From NCBI GenBank assembly GCA_937958365.1, contig CALFEW010000336.1, forward strand, positions 1 to 10,046: a stretch of 10,046 bases of DNA, in the 5' to 3' direction. Origin of the DNA: an uncultured Chloroflexota bacterium (GTDB taxonomy: Bacteria; Chloroflexota; Anaerolineae; Promineifilales; Promineifilaceae). The notes under the pieces were generated by a model. That model had not been told where the DNA came from. It made no database searches and saw only the letters and a list, made by a program, of their open reading frames with translations. The position numbers were made by a program, and so were the translations under genes. Positions 1-6,386 of this stretch are shown piece after piece. The first letter of the stretch is position 1, and each line of letters begins with the position of its first letter.

Positions 1-498
1 AGCGGCCGTCTCATCGGCCACCTCACCGGCCTGCTGACGACGCTCAAAGGGCTGCCCTCTACGTATGACAAAGATTTGCAGGAGGATAAGGAGCCGGTTT
101 TTGACGCCTTCGACACGCTGGCGCTGGCTTTGCCGGTGATGGCCGGGCTGGTAGACACACTGCAAGTTCGCCCGGAGCGGATGGCCGCGCAGTTAGAACC
201 CGGTCTGCTGGCGACCGATCTGGCCGATTATCTGGTGCGGCGGGGGATGCCGTTCCGGCAGGCGCATCATATCGTGGGGGCAGTGGTACAGGCCGCGGAA
301 GAGAAGGGGGTTTTGTTGACGGAGTTAAGCGCGGCCGATTTGCTGGCGGTGAGTGAGGAATTGGGGGAGGGGGTAACGGCCGTATTCAACTTCACCGCTT
401 CGCTGGCCTCCCGGCAGATTCCCGGCGGCACGGCCCCCCAGGCGTTACAGGATCAATTGGCAGCCGCCCGGCTGCATTTGGAAAAGCATGACCCGTGA
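1..498 (+). CDS. argH: Argininosuccinate lyase, C-terminal part (5' end outside window)
   Basis: This enzyme splits argininosuccinate into arginine and fumarate, the last step of arginine biosynthesis in the cytoplasm. The frame is open from base 1 and ends at TGA 496-498, giving 165 residues of a protein that is usually about 460. The visible part opens with the family's conserved stretch LKGLPSTYDKDLQEDKE. Its Tyr, Gln and Lys (visible residues 22, 27 and 30) correspond to the substrate-contacting YNRDLQEDK motif of the lyase/fumarase superfamily. The C-terminal helical domain follows, with the typical segment RGMPFRQAHHIVG. The signature loop GSSxMPxKxN lies upstream, outside the window. 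The gene converges on the response regulator with a 39-bp gap, and no clear terminator was seen between them. The first internal ATG of this frame is not a start, because homology runs upstream through it. Family assignment is very secure. Confidence 0.95.
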   Translation, partial: SGRLIGHLTGLLTTLKGLPSTYDKDLQEDKEPVFDAFDTLALALPVMAGLVDTLQVRPERMAAQLEPGLLATDLADYLVRRGMPFRQAHHIVGAVVQAAEEKGVLLTELSAADLLAVSEELGEGVTAVFNFTASLASRQIPGGTAPQALQDQLAAARLHLEKHDP

Positions 499-537
499 GC
501 CAGGTCGCCTTTCAAGCGGCGGTTTATGACTTACCGT

Positions 538-927
538 TTACGGTTTACTGCTGACGGATACTTCGGCCAAAACCTCTTCAATACTACTTACCAAATCATG
601 CCGGGAAACCGGTTTGGTGAGGTATTTGTTGGCCCCGGCCAGCAGACCTTCCTGCACCGCTTCGGGATTGGTTTTGGCGCTCAGGAGAATAATGGGGAGA
701 ACGGCCGTTTGCGCATTTTGCCGCAAGATTCGGCACAAGGTAATCCCATCCATCCGAGGCATCATCACGTCCAACACGATCACATCTGGCTGATTGCTCT
801 CGATTTTCTCCAGAGCGTCCAGGCCATCTTCCGCTTCTGTTACTTCAAAGTCTGCTGGAGCTAACATTAGTTGCAGCAACGTGCGGGTCATCGGCTCATC
901 ATCAACTACCATAACAGACCGGGTCAC
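538..927 (-). CDS. Single-domain response regulator (CheY-like receiver)
   Basis: This is a stand-alone phospho-acceptor receiver domain of 129 residues with no DNA-binding or enzymatic output domain. It probably acts through protein contacts or as a phosphorelay intermediate. All hallmark residues are present: the acidic pair Asp9-Asp10, the phosphorylation site Asp53 in VIVLDVMMPRMDG, the switch Ser83 in LLSAK, and Lys105 in YLTKPV. It starts with GTG (927-925), chosen because a good Shine-Dalgarno AAGGAG lies 6 nt upstream. An in-frame ATG five codons later would cut the first beta strand. No histidine kinase is adjacent, so it is an orphan here and its partner and output cannot be told. 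It converges on argH. A 490-bp gene-free stretch lies upstream and carries a possible promoter. Confidence 0.93.
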   Translation of the reverse strand: MTRSVMVVDDEPMTRTLLQLMLAPADFEVTEAEDGLDALEKIESNQPDVIVLDVMMPRMDGITLCRILRQNAQTAVLPIILLSAKTNPEAVQEGLLAGANKYLTKPVSRHDLVSSIEEVLAEVSVSSKP

Positions 928-933
928 TTAACA

Positions 934-939
934 CTCCTT
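934..939 (-). promoter_or_regulatory. Ribosome binding site deciding the GTG start of the response regulator
   Basis: Read on the minus strand, AAGGAG is followed by six bases and then GTG at 927-925. This supports the GTG over the ATG five codons downstream. Confidence 0.7.
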
Positions 940-1002
940 AGGCGCATTTGAAAATCATTGTCATTTGGCAAGTTGTCGGATCACCTTAAGCCGAATCTTC
1001 AG

Positions 1003-1032
1003 ATTGAAAACACGGCGGGTTCAAATTGTCAA
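1003..1032 (-). promoter_or_regulatory. Possible sigma-70-type promoter for the response regulator
   Basis: On the minus strand a perfect TTGACA (1032-1027) is followed after 18 bp by TTCAAT (1008-1003), a 4-of-6 match to TATAAT. Transcription would begin near 996, giving a leader of about 70 nt before the GTG at 927. The -10 is weak, so this is only a candidate. Confidence 0.3.
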
Positions 1033-1369
1033 ATGGCCGCTTGTCGTTCTACTTCCCGGACAGATTTTAGCACTTTTCCGGTAAAGACATAATCCTGCCA
1101 TAAGTCCCAAAATGGACCGCATCTCAAGCTTATCTTGAATTAAAAGCCCTTTTGGCGTTCCAGCCAGTAAAAATATCGTTAAATTTTGGGTGGCGTCAGC
1201 AATTTGCGCCAATTGGTCAGGTTATTTGCCCTATGCGGACATTCCAGGAGGTGTGCTGCTTCGGTAGACCGGCATATTTTATGCAAATGGGGATTGCGGC
1301 TGCGCGGTGTCTGTAAAACAATGAGACTGAAGACTGGTGCGTCTCAAATCTCAAATTTTTAACCTGGTG

Positions 1370-1402
1370 AGATTGGACCAATCTCCAAGATTGGTCCAAT
1401 CT
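1370..1402. repeat. Two near-identical 15-bp palindromes in tandem; possible terminator hairpin
   Basis: AGATTGGACCAATCT (1370-1384) and AGATTGGTCCAATCT (1388-1402) are each palindromes around a single central base, separated by CCA. Together they also form a hairpin with perfect 13-bp arms (1370-1382 and 1390-1402) and a 7-nt loop. The pair lies 20 bp beyond the metallopeptidase stop codon, so it may end that transcript, although no strong T-run follows. The modular structure suggests a member of a dispersed intergenic repeat family. Confidence 0.65.
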
Positions 1403-1421
1403 GGAAACGCCAATACAGGCT

Positions 1422-1799
1422 CTAATAAGCGCCAAGTTCGCGCAGACGATCATCGCTGATGCCGAAGTGGTGGGCTAATTCGTGCAGGAACACATGGCGC
1501 ACCCATTCACGTAAGGCTTCACGGTCCGGGCCGGCCTGCTGTTCGATGGGTCCCTGGTAAAGGGTGATGGTGTCTGGAGCGACAAGGTTGTAGCCCTGCG
1601 TGCGTTCTGTCAGCGGGACACCGTGGTATAGACCTAACAACGTGTTGCCCGGCTCCACGCCGGCGTCGGCCAATTCTGCGCGTGTGGGCCAGACGGCCGT
1701 CAAAACCGCCACGTTATCCATCCTATCCCGAAAAAAGGGAGGCAGGGCTTCCAGGGCTTCATCAACCAATTGCTCAAATTCAATTCGTGTCAGGATCAT
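1422..1799 (-). CDS. Small zinc metallopeptidase-like protein (PF06262 / DUF1025 type)
   Basis: This 125-residue protein has the zincin motif HELAHHFGISDDRL near its C-terminus: His106, Glu107 and His110 form HExxH, and the acidic residues at 116-117 follow. It resembles the bacterial 'metallopeptidase family protein' group (minigluzincin-like, PF06262), which is usually 110-140 residues and ends soon after this motif, so the length is normal. The N-terminal half has the family's FxxLVDEALEALPPxF-type helix (residues 8-23) and a GLYHGVPL strand. There is no signal peptide, so it is probably cytoplasmic. The substrate is unknown. Start ATG 1799-1797 is the only reasonable one, and its Shine-Dalgarno is weak (GTGGA). 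A promoter-like pair lies immediately upstream. The gene is divergent from the DUF3307-like membrane gene, and nothing suggests a shared function. Confidence 0.85.
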   Translation of the reverse strand: MILTRIEFEQLVDEALEALPPFFRDRMDNVAVLTAVWPTRAELADAGVEPGNTLLGLYHGVPLTERTQGYNLVAPDTITLYQGPIEQQAGPDREALREWVRHVFLHELAHHFGISDDRLRELGAY

Positions 1800-1805
1800 A
1801 TTTCC

Positions 1806-1834
1806 ACTATACGTCAGGCAGGCCGATTCGCCAA
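1806..1834 (-). promoter_or_regulatory. Candidate promoter of the metallopeptidase gene
   Basis: On the minus strand TTGGCG (1834-1829), a 17-bp spacer and TATAGT (1811-1806, 5 of 6 to consensus) precede the ATG at 1799. The -10 ends only 6 nt before the ATG, so transcription from it would give a leaderless or nearly leaderless message, consistent with the weak ribosome binding site. Confidence 0.4.
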
Positions 1835-2014
1835 GATAAAGCTGAGAGGCGACTGCCCAAATTGTTAACCGGATTACAGTGGGAATGTACGGCCGTTTTC
1901 CATCTATACCTGCTCCCCTTGTTACACTGCAATGCTAGTCTCAGTACGATGATTAGCCAAAACAAATCAAGTCGGCCGGACCATAATGGCTGGATGCCCG
2001 GTCGGAAGAGGCTT

Positions 2015-2554
2015 ATGACCACGTTTTTCATTTTATTATTGGCGCATTTGATCGCTGATTTTCCTTTGCAGACCAATCGCATCTATGCCTTAAAAACGCA
2101 GGGGAATAAAGGGTTGGCGCTGCACGTTGCCATTCATGTCATCGTCGCTGCTTTGCTCATCGAACGGCCGTGGCAGCACATCCCGCTGCTTTTTGTCTAT
2201 GGCGCTATCCATTTTGCCGTAGATTGGCTCAAAGTACACAAGTCCGGCATAAGACAGACGCCAGGATTCTTGCTGGACCAACTGGCCCATTTTGTCACGA
2301 TCGTTGTATTGTCGTTTTGGCAGCCGTACCTGACGTCCCTTTTGCCCTTCTGGTTGGTCTGGCTGGGCATCATGTTGACGCTTGTTCCGGCGCTGTTGAT
2401 GACGTTGTGGGTGCTGGCCAATGACTTGCGCAGCAATTTACCCAACAACCCGACAGTGACATGGGCAAGCTGTCGCTTGCTGCCACTTTCGCAAAAGATC
2501 GGCTCGGTTTTTGTGGTGAGCCTGTTGTTGATGATGCTGTTGGTTGTCGTTTAG
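2015..2554 (+). CDS. DUF3307-like integral membrane protein
   Basis: This 179-residue, strongly hydrophobic protein resembles the DUF3307 family, whose function is unknown. Characteristic elements occur in the usual order: LLAHLIADFPLQT near the N-terminus (His11, Asp15), a second helix with LHVAIHV (His37, His41), IHFAVDWLKV (His66, Asp70), and FLLDQLAHF (Asp88, His92). About five to six membrane segments are visible, roughly 3-19, 36-50, 56-72, 86-101, 110-135 and 162-179. The His/Asp pairs spaced four apart would lie on one helix face and could bind a metal; that is inference. The frame is open from further upstream, but ATG 2015 is chosen because GGAAG (2004-2008) lies 6 nt before it and the family motif begins right after. 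Upstream in-frame ATGs at 1949 and 1994 would add a hydrophilic extension unlike the family. Confidence 0.72.
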   Translation: MTTFFILLLAHLIADFPLQTNRIYALKTQGNKGLALHVAIHVIVAALLIERPWQHIPLLFVYGAIHFAVDWLKVHKSGIRQTPGFLLDQLAHFVTIVVLSFWQPYLTSLLPFWLVWLGIMLTLVPALLMTLWVLANDLRSNLPNNPTVTWASCRLLPLSQKIGSVFVVSLLLMMLLVVV

Positions 2555-2612
2555 CGCCGGATCGCCAGATCACCTGTATCGCCAACGGCCGTTTCTCTCT
2601 TGCGGCATGGGT

Positions 2613-2636
2613 TGGGGGAAACGGCCGTTTCCCCCA
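2613..2636. terminator. Perfect 24-bp palindrome, possible terminator
   Basis: A perfect palindrome with no spacer, centred between 2624 and 2625: TGGGGGAAACGG followed by its exact complement. The centre is an ACGGCCGT octamer. It lies 59 bp after the DUF3307 stop and before the malic enzyme gene. As RNA it would form a strong hairpin, but no T-run follows, so the terminator role is uncertain and it could equally be a protein-binding or repeat site. Confidence 0.45.
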
Positions 2637-2648
2637 CGTTCGGACTCA

Positions 2649-2689
2649 TGACACCTGACGCCTACCCACGTGACACCTGTCACCTGACA
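2649..2689. repeat. Short iterated TGACACCTG / TCACCTGAC units
   Basis: TGACACCTGAC (2649-2659), TGACACCTG (2671-2679) and TCACCTGAC (2680-2688) are close variants in tandem, and 2670-2683 also forms a small hairpin (GTGACA-CC-TGTCAC). It is simple intergenic repeat material before the malic enzyme gene, with no assigned role. Confidence 0.5.
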
Positions 2690-2787
2690 TTCCCCTAAAC
2701 CTGATAGACACTGTGAGGGACGTAAGCAACCCCGCATCTACGCAGCCCTATCTTTAAGCTCCTGCGCTGCGGCGTTTAACCTATCAT

Positions 2788-2792
2788 GGAGG
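2788..2792 (+). promoter_or_regulatory. Ribosome binding site deciding the malic enzyme start
   Basis: GGAGG lies 5 nt before ATG 2798. The earlier in-frame ATG at 2786 overlaps this site (ATGGAGG) and has no ribosome binding site of its own, so 2798 is taken as the start. Confidence 0.75.
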
Positions 2793-2797
2793 ATAGA

Positions 2798-5308
2798 ATG
2801 TCTGCAAAGGAAATTGCTGAAAGTGAAGGTATCGCTTACCGGCGGCGTCATGCCGGCTTGATTGGTGTACGCAGCAAAGTGCAAATGCGCGACAACATCA
2901 TGCTCAGCCTCGTTTACACCCCCGGCGTGGCTGAACCTTGCCTGGAAATCGAACGCGACCCCAAACGCTCCTTCGATGTAACCTGCCGCGGCAACACCAT
3001 CGCCATCGTCTCCGATGGCTCCTCGGCCTTTGCTCTGGGCAACATCGGCCCCGAAGCCATTTTGCCCGTGTTGGAAAGCAAAGCCGTCATCATGAAGACC
3101 TTTGCCGGTGTAGATGCCCTCCCCATTGCCTTAAAAGCCGAAACCATCGAGGACATCGTAGATACCATTCTGAACCTGGCGCCTACATTTGGCGCTATCA
3201 GCCTGGAAGACATCGCTTCGCCTAAAGGTCTGGCAATTGCCAACCGGCTGGAGCGATCTTTGTATATCCCGGTGGTCAATAACCACCGCGAAGGTGTGGC
3301 CATCGGCGTATTGGCTGGGCTGATCAATGCCGCCAAAGTTGTCGGCAAAAATCTTCAAGAGATGCGCATCATCATCAATGGCGCCGGTTCGGCCGGGCTG
3401 GGTACGGCCGCGCTGTTGCGGCAATATGGCGCTCATGAAGTCATCGTCTGTGACCGGTATGGAGCCATTTATCATTACCGGCCGCATGGCATGAACTGGG
3501 CCAAGTGGGAGATCGCCCACCACAGCAACCCGCACGACGAAAAAGGCGACCTTAGCACGGTTTTGCAGGGGGCCGACGTTTTTATCGGCTTTGCGCCTTG
3601 TGATGGTTCCTTACTGCAACAAATAAGCAAAATGGCCGACTCGCCTATTTTGTTTACTCTGGCTTCGCCGTTGCAGTTCACGCCCCGTGATGCGCAGCAG
3701 GCCGGAGCAGCAGTGGTGGCGACTGCCCATTCCAATTATCGCAACCAGCTCGATATTACGACGGTATTGCCCGGTATTTTCCGCGGCTTGTTGGACGTGC
3801 GCGCCTCCAAGTTCCCCTATTCCACACAAATTGCCGCCGCCAAAGCGATTGCCGGCATCATCCCCGATGATGAGCTGCACGCCGACTACATTTATCCTAA
3901 AGTGATTGATTACGCGGTCGCTCCGGCCGTGGCGGAAGCTGTCGCCGCCGACATCATTGCCCTGGGTCTGGCGAAACGGCCGGAAGTCTTGCCGGCCGAC
4001 ATTGCCGAACGCACCCGCCGCTTTGTTTACGAAGGCCGCTTCCCGGTTCCCCCAAAATCGGACAAACCGATGACCGTCGCCGAAGAATCACTGGAACTGC
4101 ATGACCGTTACCAGGGCTTGTTGGAGATTTACAGCAAAGTCCCGGTGAAAGACGAGCATATTCTGAAGATGTTCTATCTGGTTCCCAAGGCGATGGAACC
4201 GGCGGAAATCATTCAAAAGGATCCGTCGCAGTTGTTTGAGCTGACGCCGCGGGGCAATCTGGTTGGCGTGGTGAGTGACGGCACGGCCGTTCTGGGGTTA
4301 GGCAGCATTGGGGCGCGGGCCGCATTGCCGGTGATGGAAGGCAAGGCGATCTTGTTCCACACCTTTGCCGGCGTCGAAGCCTTCCCCATCTGCCTGAACA
4401 CCCAAGACCCGGACCAGATTGTGGCGATTGTCAAGCGGTTGGAGCCAACGTTTGGTGGCATCAACCTGGAAGACATCAGCGCGCCGCGCTGCTTCTACAT
4501 CGAGAAAAAGCTGCGCGAAGAGACGGACATCCCGATTTTCCACGATGACCAGCATGGCACGGCCGTTGTCGTTCTGGCCGGTATCATGAACGCCTGCCGC
4601 CTCACCGGCAAAAAACTCAGCGAACTCTCTTTTGTCGTCAACGGGGCCGGCGCATCGGCCATCGCCGTCACCAAACTGCTCATGTCCATGGGCCTGCAAA
4701 ACGTCATTTTGCTGGACAGCAAAGGGGCCATCTACAAAGGGCGCAAAGACCTGAACTGGATCAAAGAAGAGATGGCCGAAGTGACCAACCTGGACAAGCT
4801 AAAAGGCGACCTGGCGAAAGCCATCCAGGGGCGCGACGTCTTCATCGGCCTCTCGGTGGCCGGGGCGTTGAAACAAGAAATGGTCAGGACGATGGCTCCC
4901 GACCCGTTCATCTTTGGTCTGGCAAACCCCACGCCGGAGATTATGCCCGACCTGGCTCTGGAAGCGGGCGCGGCTATCGTGGCCACCGGTCGCAGCGATT
5001 TGCCCAATCAGGTGAACAATTCCCTGGCCTTCCCCGGCATCTTCCGCGGCGCGCTGGATACCCGTGTGCGCAACATCACCGACGAAATGAAGGTGGCGGC
5101 CGCGCAAGCCATCGCCGGACTGGTGAGTGATAAGGCTCTGCGCGCTGATTGGATCATCCCCAAAGGCACAGATTTCTCCGTAGCTCCGGCCGTCGCCGAA
5201 GCGGTGGCCCGCAAAGCCATCGAAACCGGCATGGCGCGGGTGCAGGTAGACCCGGCGGCTATCGCCCAGAAAGTGCGCCACTTCGTCTACGAAGAGCGCG
5301 ACGCTTGA
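2798..5308 (+). CDS. Double-length malic enzyme: two fused malic-enzyme units
   Basis: Malic enzyme converts malate plus NAD(P)+ to pyruvate, CO2 and NAD(P)H in the cytoplasm. A small bacterial enzyme has about 400 residues; this protein has 836 and consists of two complete units, about 1-425 and 426-836, colinear at an offset of 421 over most of their length. Both units end in FVYE. Unit 1 has LVYTPGVAEP (catalytic Tyr40), Lys95 in ESKA, the metal pair Glu137-Asp138 and NAD loop GAGSAG (195-200). However, the HDDQHGT motif is NNHREGV (161-167), ANPTPE is ASPLQF (289-294) and NQVNN is NQLDI (316-320). Unit 2 has Lys516 (EGKA), Glu558-Asp559, FHDDQHGT (581-588), GAGASA, ANPTPEI (709-715) and NQVNN (737-741), but its tyrosine loop is YLVPKAMEP (460-468). 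Unit 2 is thus nearly canonical and unit 1 has lost metal and substrate ligands. It is not the MaeB-type fusion to a phosphotransacetylase domain. NAD versus NADP preference was not assigned. Fumarase genes follow 184 bp downstream. Confidence 0.92.
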   Translation: MSAKEIAESEGIAYRRRHAGLIGVRSKVQMRDNIMLSLVYTPGVAEPCLEIERDPKRSFDVTCRGNTIAIVSDGSSAFALGNIGPEAILPVLESKAVIMKTFAGVDALPIALKAETIEDIVDTILNLAPTFGAISLEDIASPKGLAIANRLERSLYIPVVNNHREGVAIGVLAGLINAAKVVGKNLQEMRIIINGAGSAGLGTAALLRQYGAHEVIVCDRYGAIYHYRPHGMNWAKWEIAHHSNPHDEKGDLSTVLQGADVFIGFAPCDGSLLQQISKMADSPILFTLASPLQFTPRDAQQAGAAVVATAHSNYRNQLDITTVLPGIFRGLLDVRASKFPYSTQIAAAKAIAGIIPDDELHADYIYPKVIDYAVAPAVAEAVAADIIALGLAKRPEVLPADIAERTRRFVYEGRFPVPPKSDKPMTVAEESLELHDRYQGLLEIYSKVPVKDEHILKMFYLVPKAMEPAEIIQKDPSQLFELTPRGNLVGVVSDGTAVLGLGSIGARAALPVMEGKAILFHTFAGVEAFPICLNTQDPDQIVAIVKRLEPTFGGINLEDISAPRCFYIEKKLREETDIPIFHDDQHGTAVVVLAGIMNACRLTGKKLSELSFVVNGAGASAIAVTKLLMSMGLQNVILLDSKGAIYKGRKDLNWIKEEMAEVTNLDKLKGDLAKAIQGRDVFIGLSVAGALKQEMVRTMAPDPFIFGLANPTPEIMPDLALEAGAAIVATGRSDLPNQVNNSLAFPGIFRGALDTRVRNITDEMKVAAAQAIAGLVSDKALRADWIIPKGTDFSVAPAVAEAVARKAIETGMARVQVDPAAIAQKVRHFVYEERDA

Positions 5309-5321
5309 TGCTGTTTTATCA

Positions 5322-5354
5322 AGACCCGACAGGTTCCCCAAACCTGTCGGGTCT
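5322..5354. terminator. Strong hairpin after the malic enzyme gene
   Basis: Perfect 14-bp arms, AGACCCGACAGGTT (5322-5335) and its complement (5341-5354), enclose a 5-nt loop, 13 bp past the malic enzyme stop. There is no T-run after it. It may terminate or attenuate transcription or protect the 3' end. The symmetrical sequence also looks like a dispersed intergenic repeat. Confidence 0.6.
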
Positions 5355-5435
5355 ATGAGGCGTTGCGGTTAAACGGCCGTTTCCACTGGCATTCCCTTCC
5401 TTTTTGGTGCATGATAGTATGGTAGCTACTATTTC

Positions 5436-5469
5436 AGGTGCGACGCACTTGCTGAAGTGTGTCCCACCT
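5436..5469. repeat. Imperfect 15-bp inverted repeat in the fumarase leader
   Basis: AGGTGCGACGCACTT (5436-5450) pairs with 5455-5469 across a 4-nt loop: 13 Watson-Crick pairs, one G-U and one C-C mismatch. It ends 11 nt before the ribosome binding site of the fumarase alpha gene. A smaller inverted repeat (ATAGTA 5414-5419 with TACTAT 5427-5432) precedes it. It could be a leader hairpin affecting expression or a copy of a dispersed repeat. Confidence 0.55.
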
Positions 5470-5480
5470 TGTTTCCCAAC

Positions 5481-5485
5481 GGAGG
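5481..5485 (+). promoter_or_regulatory. Ribosome binding site deciding the fumarase alpha start
   Basis: GGAGG lies 7 nt before ATG 5493. The in-frame ATG at 5457 lies inside the leader hairpin and has no such site, so the shorter protein is taken. Confidence 0.75.
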
Positions 5486-5492
5486 TTCACCT

Positions 5493-6386
5493 ATGGATTA
5501 CAAAACCCTCGATTTGACCGACCAATTTGTAGAGCTGATTCGCCGCGCAGCCACCAACCTTCCCCAAGACATGCGTCAGGCGCTTCAGAAGGCCAGAGGT
5601 AACGAAGATTCCGGTTCCGCGGCCGAAGGGGCGATAGACACCATTTTGCTCAACGTGGACATCGCCGAAAAAAACAGCACCCCCATCTGCCAGGATACCG
5701 GCACACCAATTTTTGAAGTCAGCTACCCGATAGGCGTTTCCACCCGCAAGCTGGCCGACCAGATTCGCCGCGCCGCGGCCCTGGCGACAGAACTCAACTA
5801 CCTGCGCCCCAACGCCGTAGACAGCATCTCCGGCAAAAACAGCGGCGATAACAGCGGCGAAGATTTCCCCACCATGCACTTCCACGAATGGGACGAAGAC
5901 GCCATCCACGTAGACCTGCTGCTGAAAGGCGGCGGCTGCGAGAATGTTTCCACGCAATACAAACTGCCGGACGGGCCATTGGGCGCCGGCCGCGACCTGG
6001 AAGGCGTGCGCCGCGTCGTGCTGGACGCCGTCCACAAGGCGCAGGGGCAGGGCTGTGGCCCGGCCGTTCTGGGCATCGCCATTGGCGGCGACCGCGGCTC
6101 CGGCTATCTCAAGTCCAAGCAGCAGTTGTTCCGCCCCCTGGAAGACACCAATCCCGACCCGCAGTTGGCGGAGTTGGAGCAGCGCATTTACGAAGAAGCC
6201 AACCAACTGGGCATTGGCCCGATGGGTTTTGGCGGCAAGACGACAGCGCTGGGCGTCAAAATCGCTGCGCAGCACCGTCTACCGGCCAGCTATTTTGTCT
6301 CTGTCGCCTACATGTGCTGGGCCAACCGCCGCGCCAGCATGGACATTCAATTCAACAATGAAGGGTTGGAGGTGAGCTATGCCTGA
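5493..6386 (+). CDS. Fumarate hydratase class I, alpha (iron-sulfur) subunit
   Basis: This is the larger subunit of a two-subunit [4Fe-4S] hydro-lyase that interconverts fumarate and malate in the TCA cycle (cytoplasm). At 297 residues it has the normal length of the split alpha subunit. Cys66 in PICQDTGTP, Cys188 in GCGPAVLGIAIGGDRGSG and Cys275 near the C-terminus (YMCWANR) have the order and spacing of the three cluster ligands of class I fumarases. KGGGCENVS (145-153) is the expected active-site loop. Tartrate dehydratase subunits are relatives and cannot be excluded from sequence alone, but the malic enzyme next door favours fumarase. It overlaps the beta gene by 8 bp, which indicates translational coupling. 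Such clusters are usually oxygen-sensitive (family knowledge). Confidence 0.92.
   Translation: MDYKTLDLTDQFVELIRRAATNLPQDMRQALQKARGNEDSGSAAEGAIDTILLNVDIAEKNSTPICQDTGTPIFEVSYPIGVSTRKLADQIRRAAALATELNYLRPNAVDSISGKNSGDNSGEDFPTMHFHEWDEDAIHVDLLLKGGGCENVSTQYKLPDGPLGAGRDLEGVRRVVLDAVHKAQGQGCGPAVLGIAIGGDRGSGYLKSKQQLFRPLEDTNPDPQLAELEQRIYEEANQLGIGPMGFGGKTTALGVKIAAQHRLPASYFVSVAYMCWANRRASMDIQFNNEGLEVSYA

Larger units (their letters stand above)
928..1421. other. Gene-free stretch, about 490 bp
   Basis: No convincing gene is present. The open frames here (1021-1212 and 1217-1453 on the minus strand) lack ribosome binding sites and recognisable protein character. The stretch holds a possible promoter for the response regulator (1003-1032), small inverted repeats (arms 1322-1327 and 1341-1346; AT-rich 1272-1284) and, at its right end, the paired palindromes at 1370-1402. 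It is richer in A+T than the flanking genes. I cannot exclude a small RNA. Confidence 0.5.

Noticed and set aside
526..864. 112-codon plus-strand frame opposite the response regulator
   Set aside because: The minus strand encodes a full receiver domain with all key residues; this frame is its shadow.
949..968. A+T-rich AAATGACAATGATTTTCA wording (minus strand), slightly like a Fur box
   Set aside because: The match to the hexamer pattern is weak, the site is not palindromic, and no iron-related gene is nearby.
1021..1453. Two short minus-strand frames between the response regulator and the metallopeptidase
   Set aside because: They have no ribosome binding site or family resemblance, and one runs over the tandem palindromes and into the metallopeptidase gene.
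1682..2014. N-terminal extension of the DUF3307-like frame
   Set aside because: The extension overlaps the divergent metallopeptidase gene, is unlike the family, and the ribosome binding site at 2004-2008 points to ATG 2015.
2786..2797. Alternative malic enzyme start at ATG 2786
   Set aside because: This ATG is part of the ribosome binding site of ATG 2798 and has none of its own.
2798..5308. Interpretation as a MaeB-type malic enzyme with a phosphotransacetylase domain
   Set aside because: The C-terminal half carries malic-enzyme motifs (HDDQHGT, ANPTPEI, NQVNN), not phosphotransacetylase ones.
5487..6275. 262-codon open frame on the minus strand
   Set aside because: It lies antisense to the clear fumarase alpha gene and has no recognisable protein character; it is a shadow of G+C-rich coding DNA.
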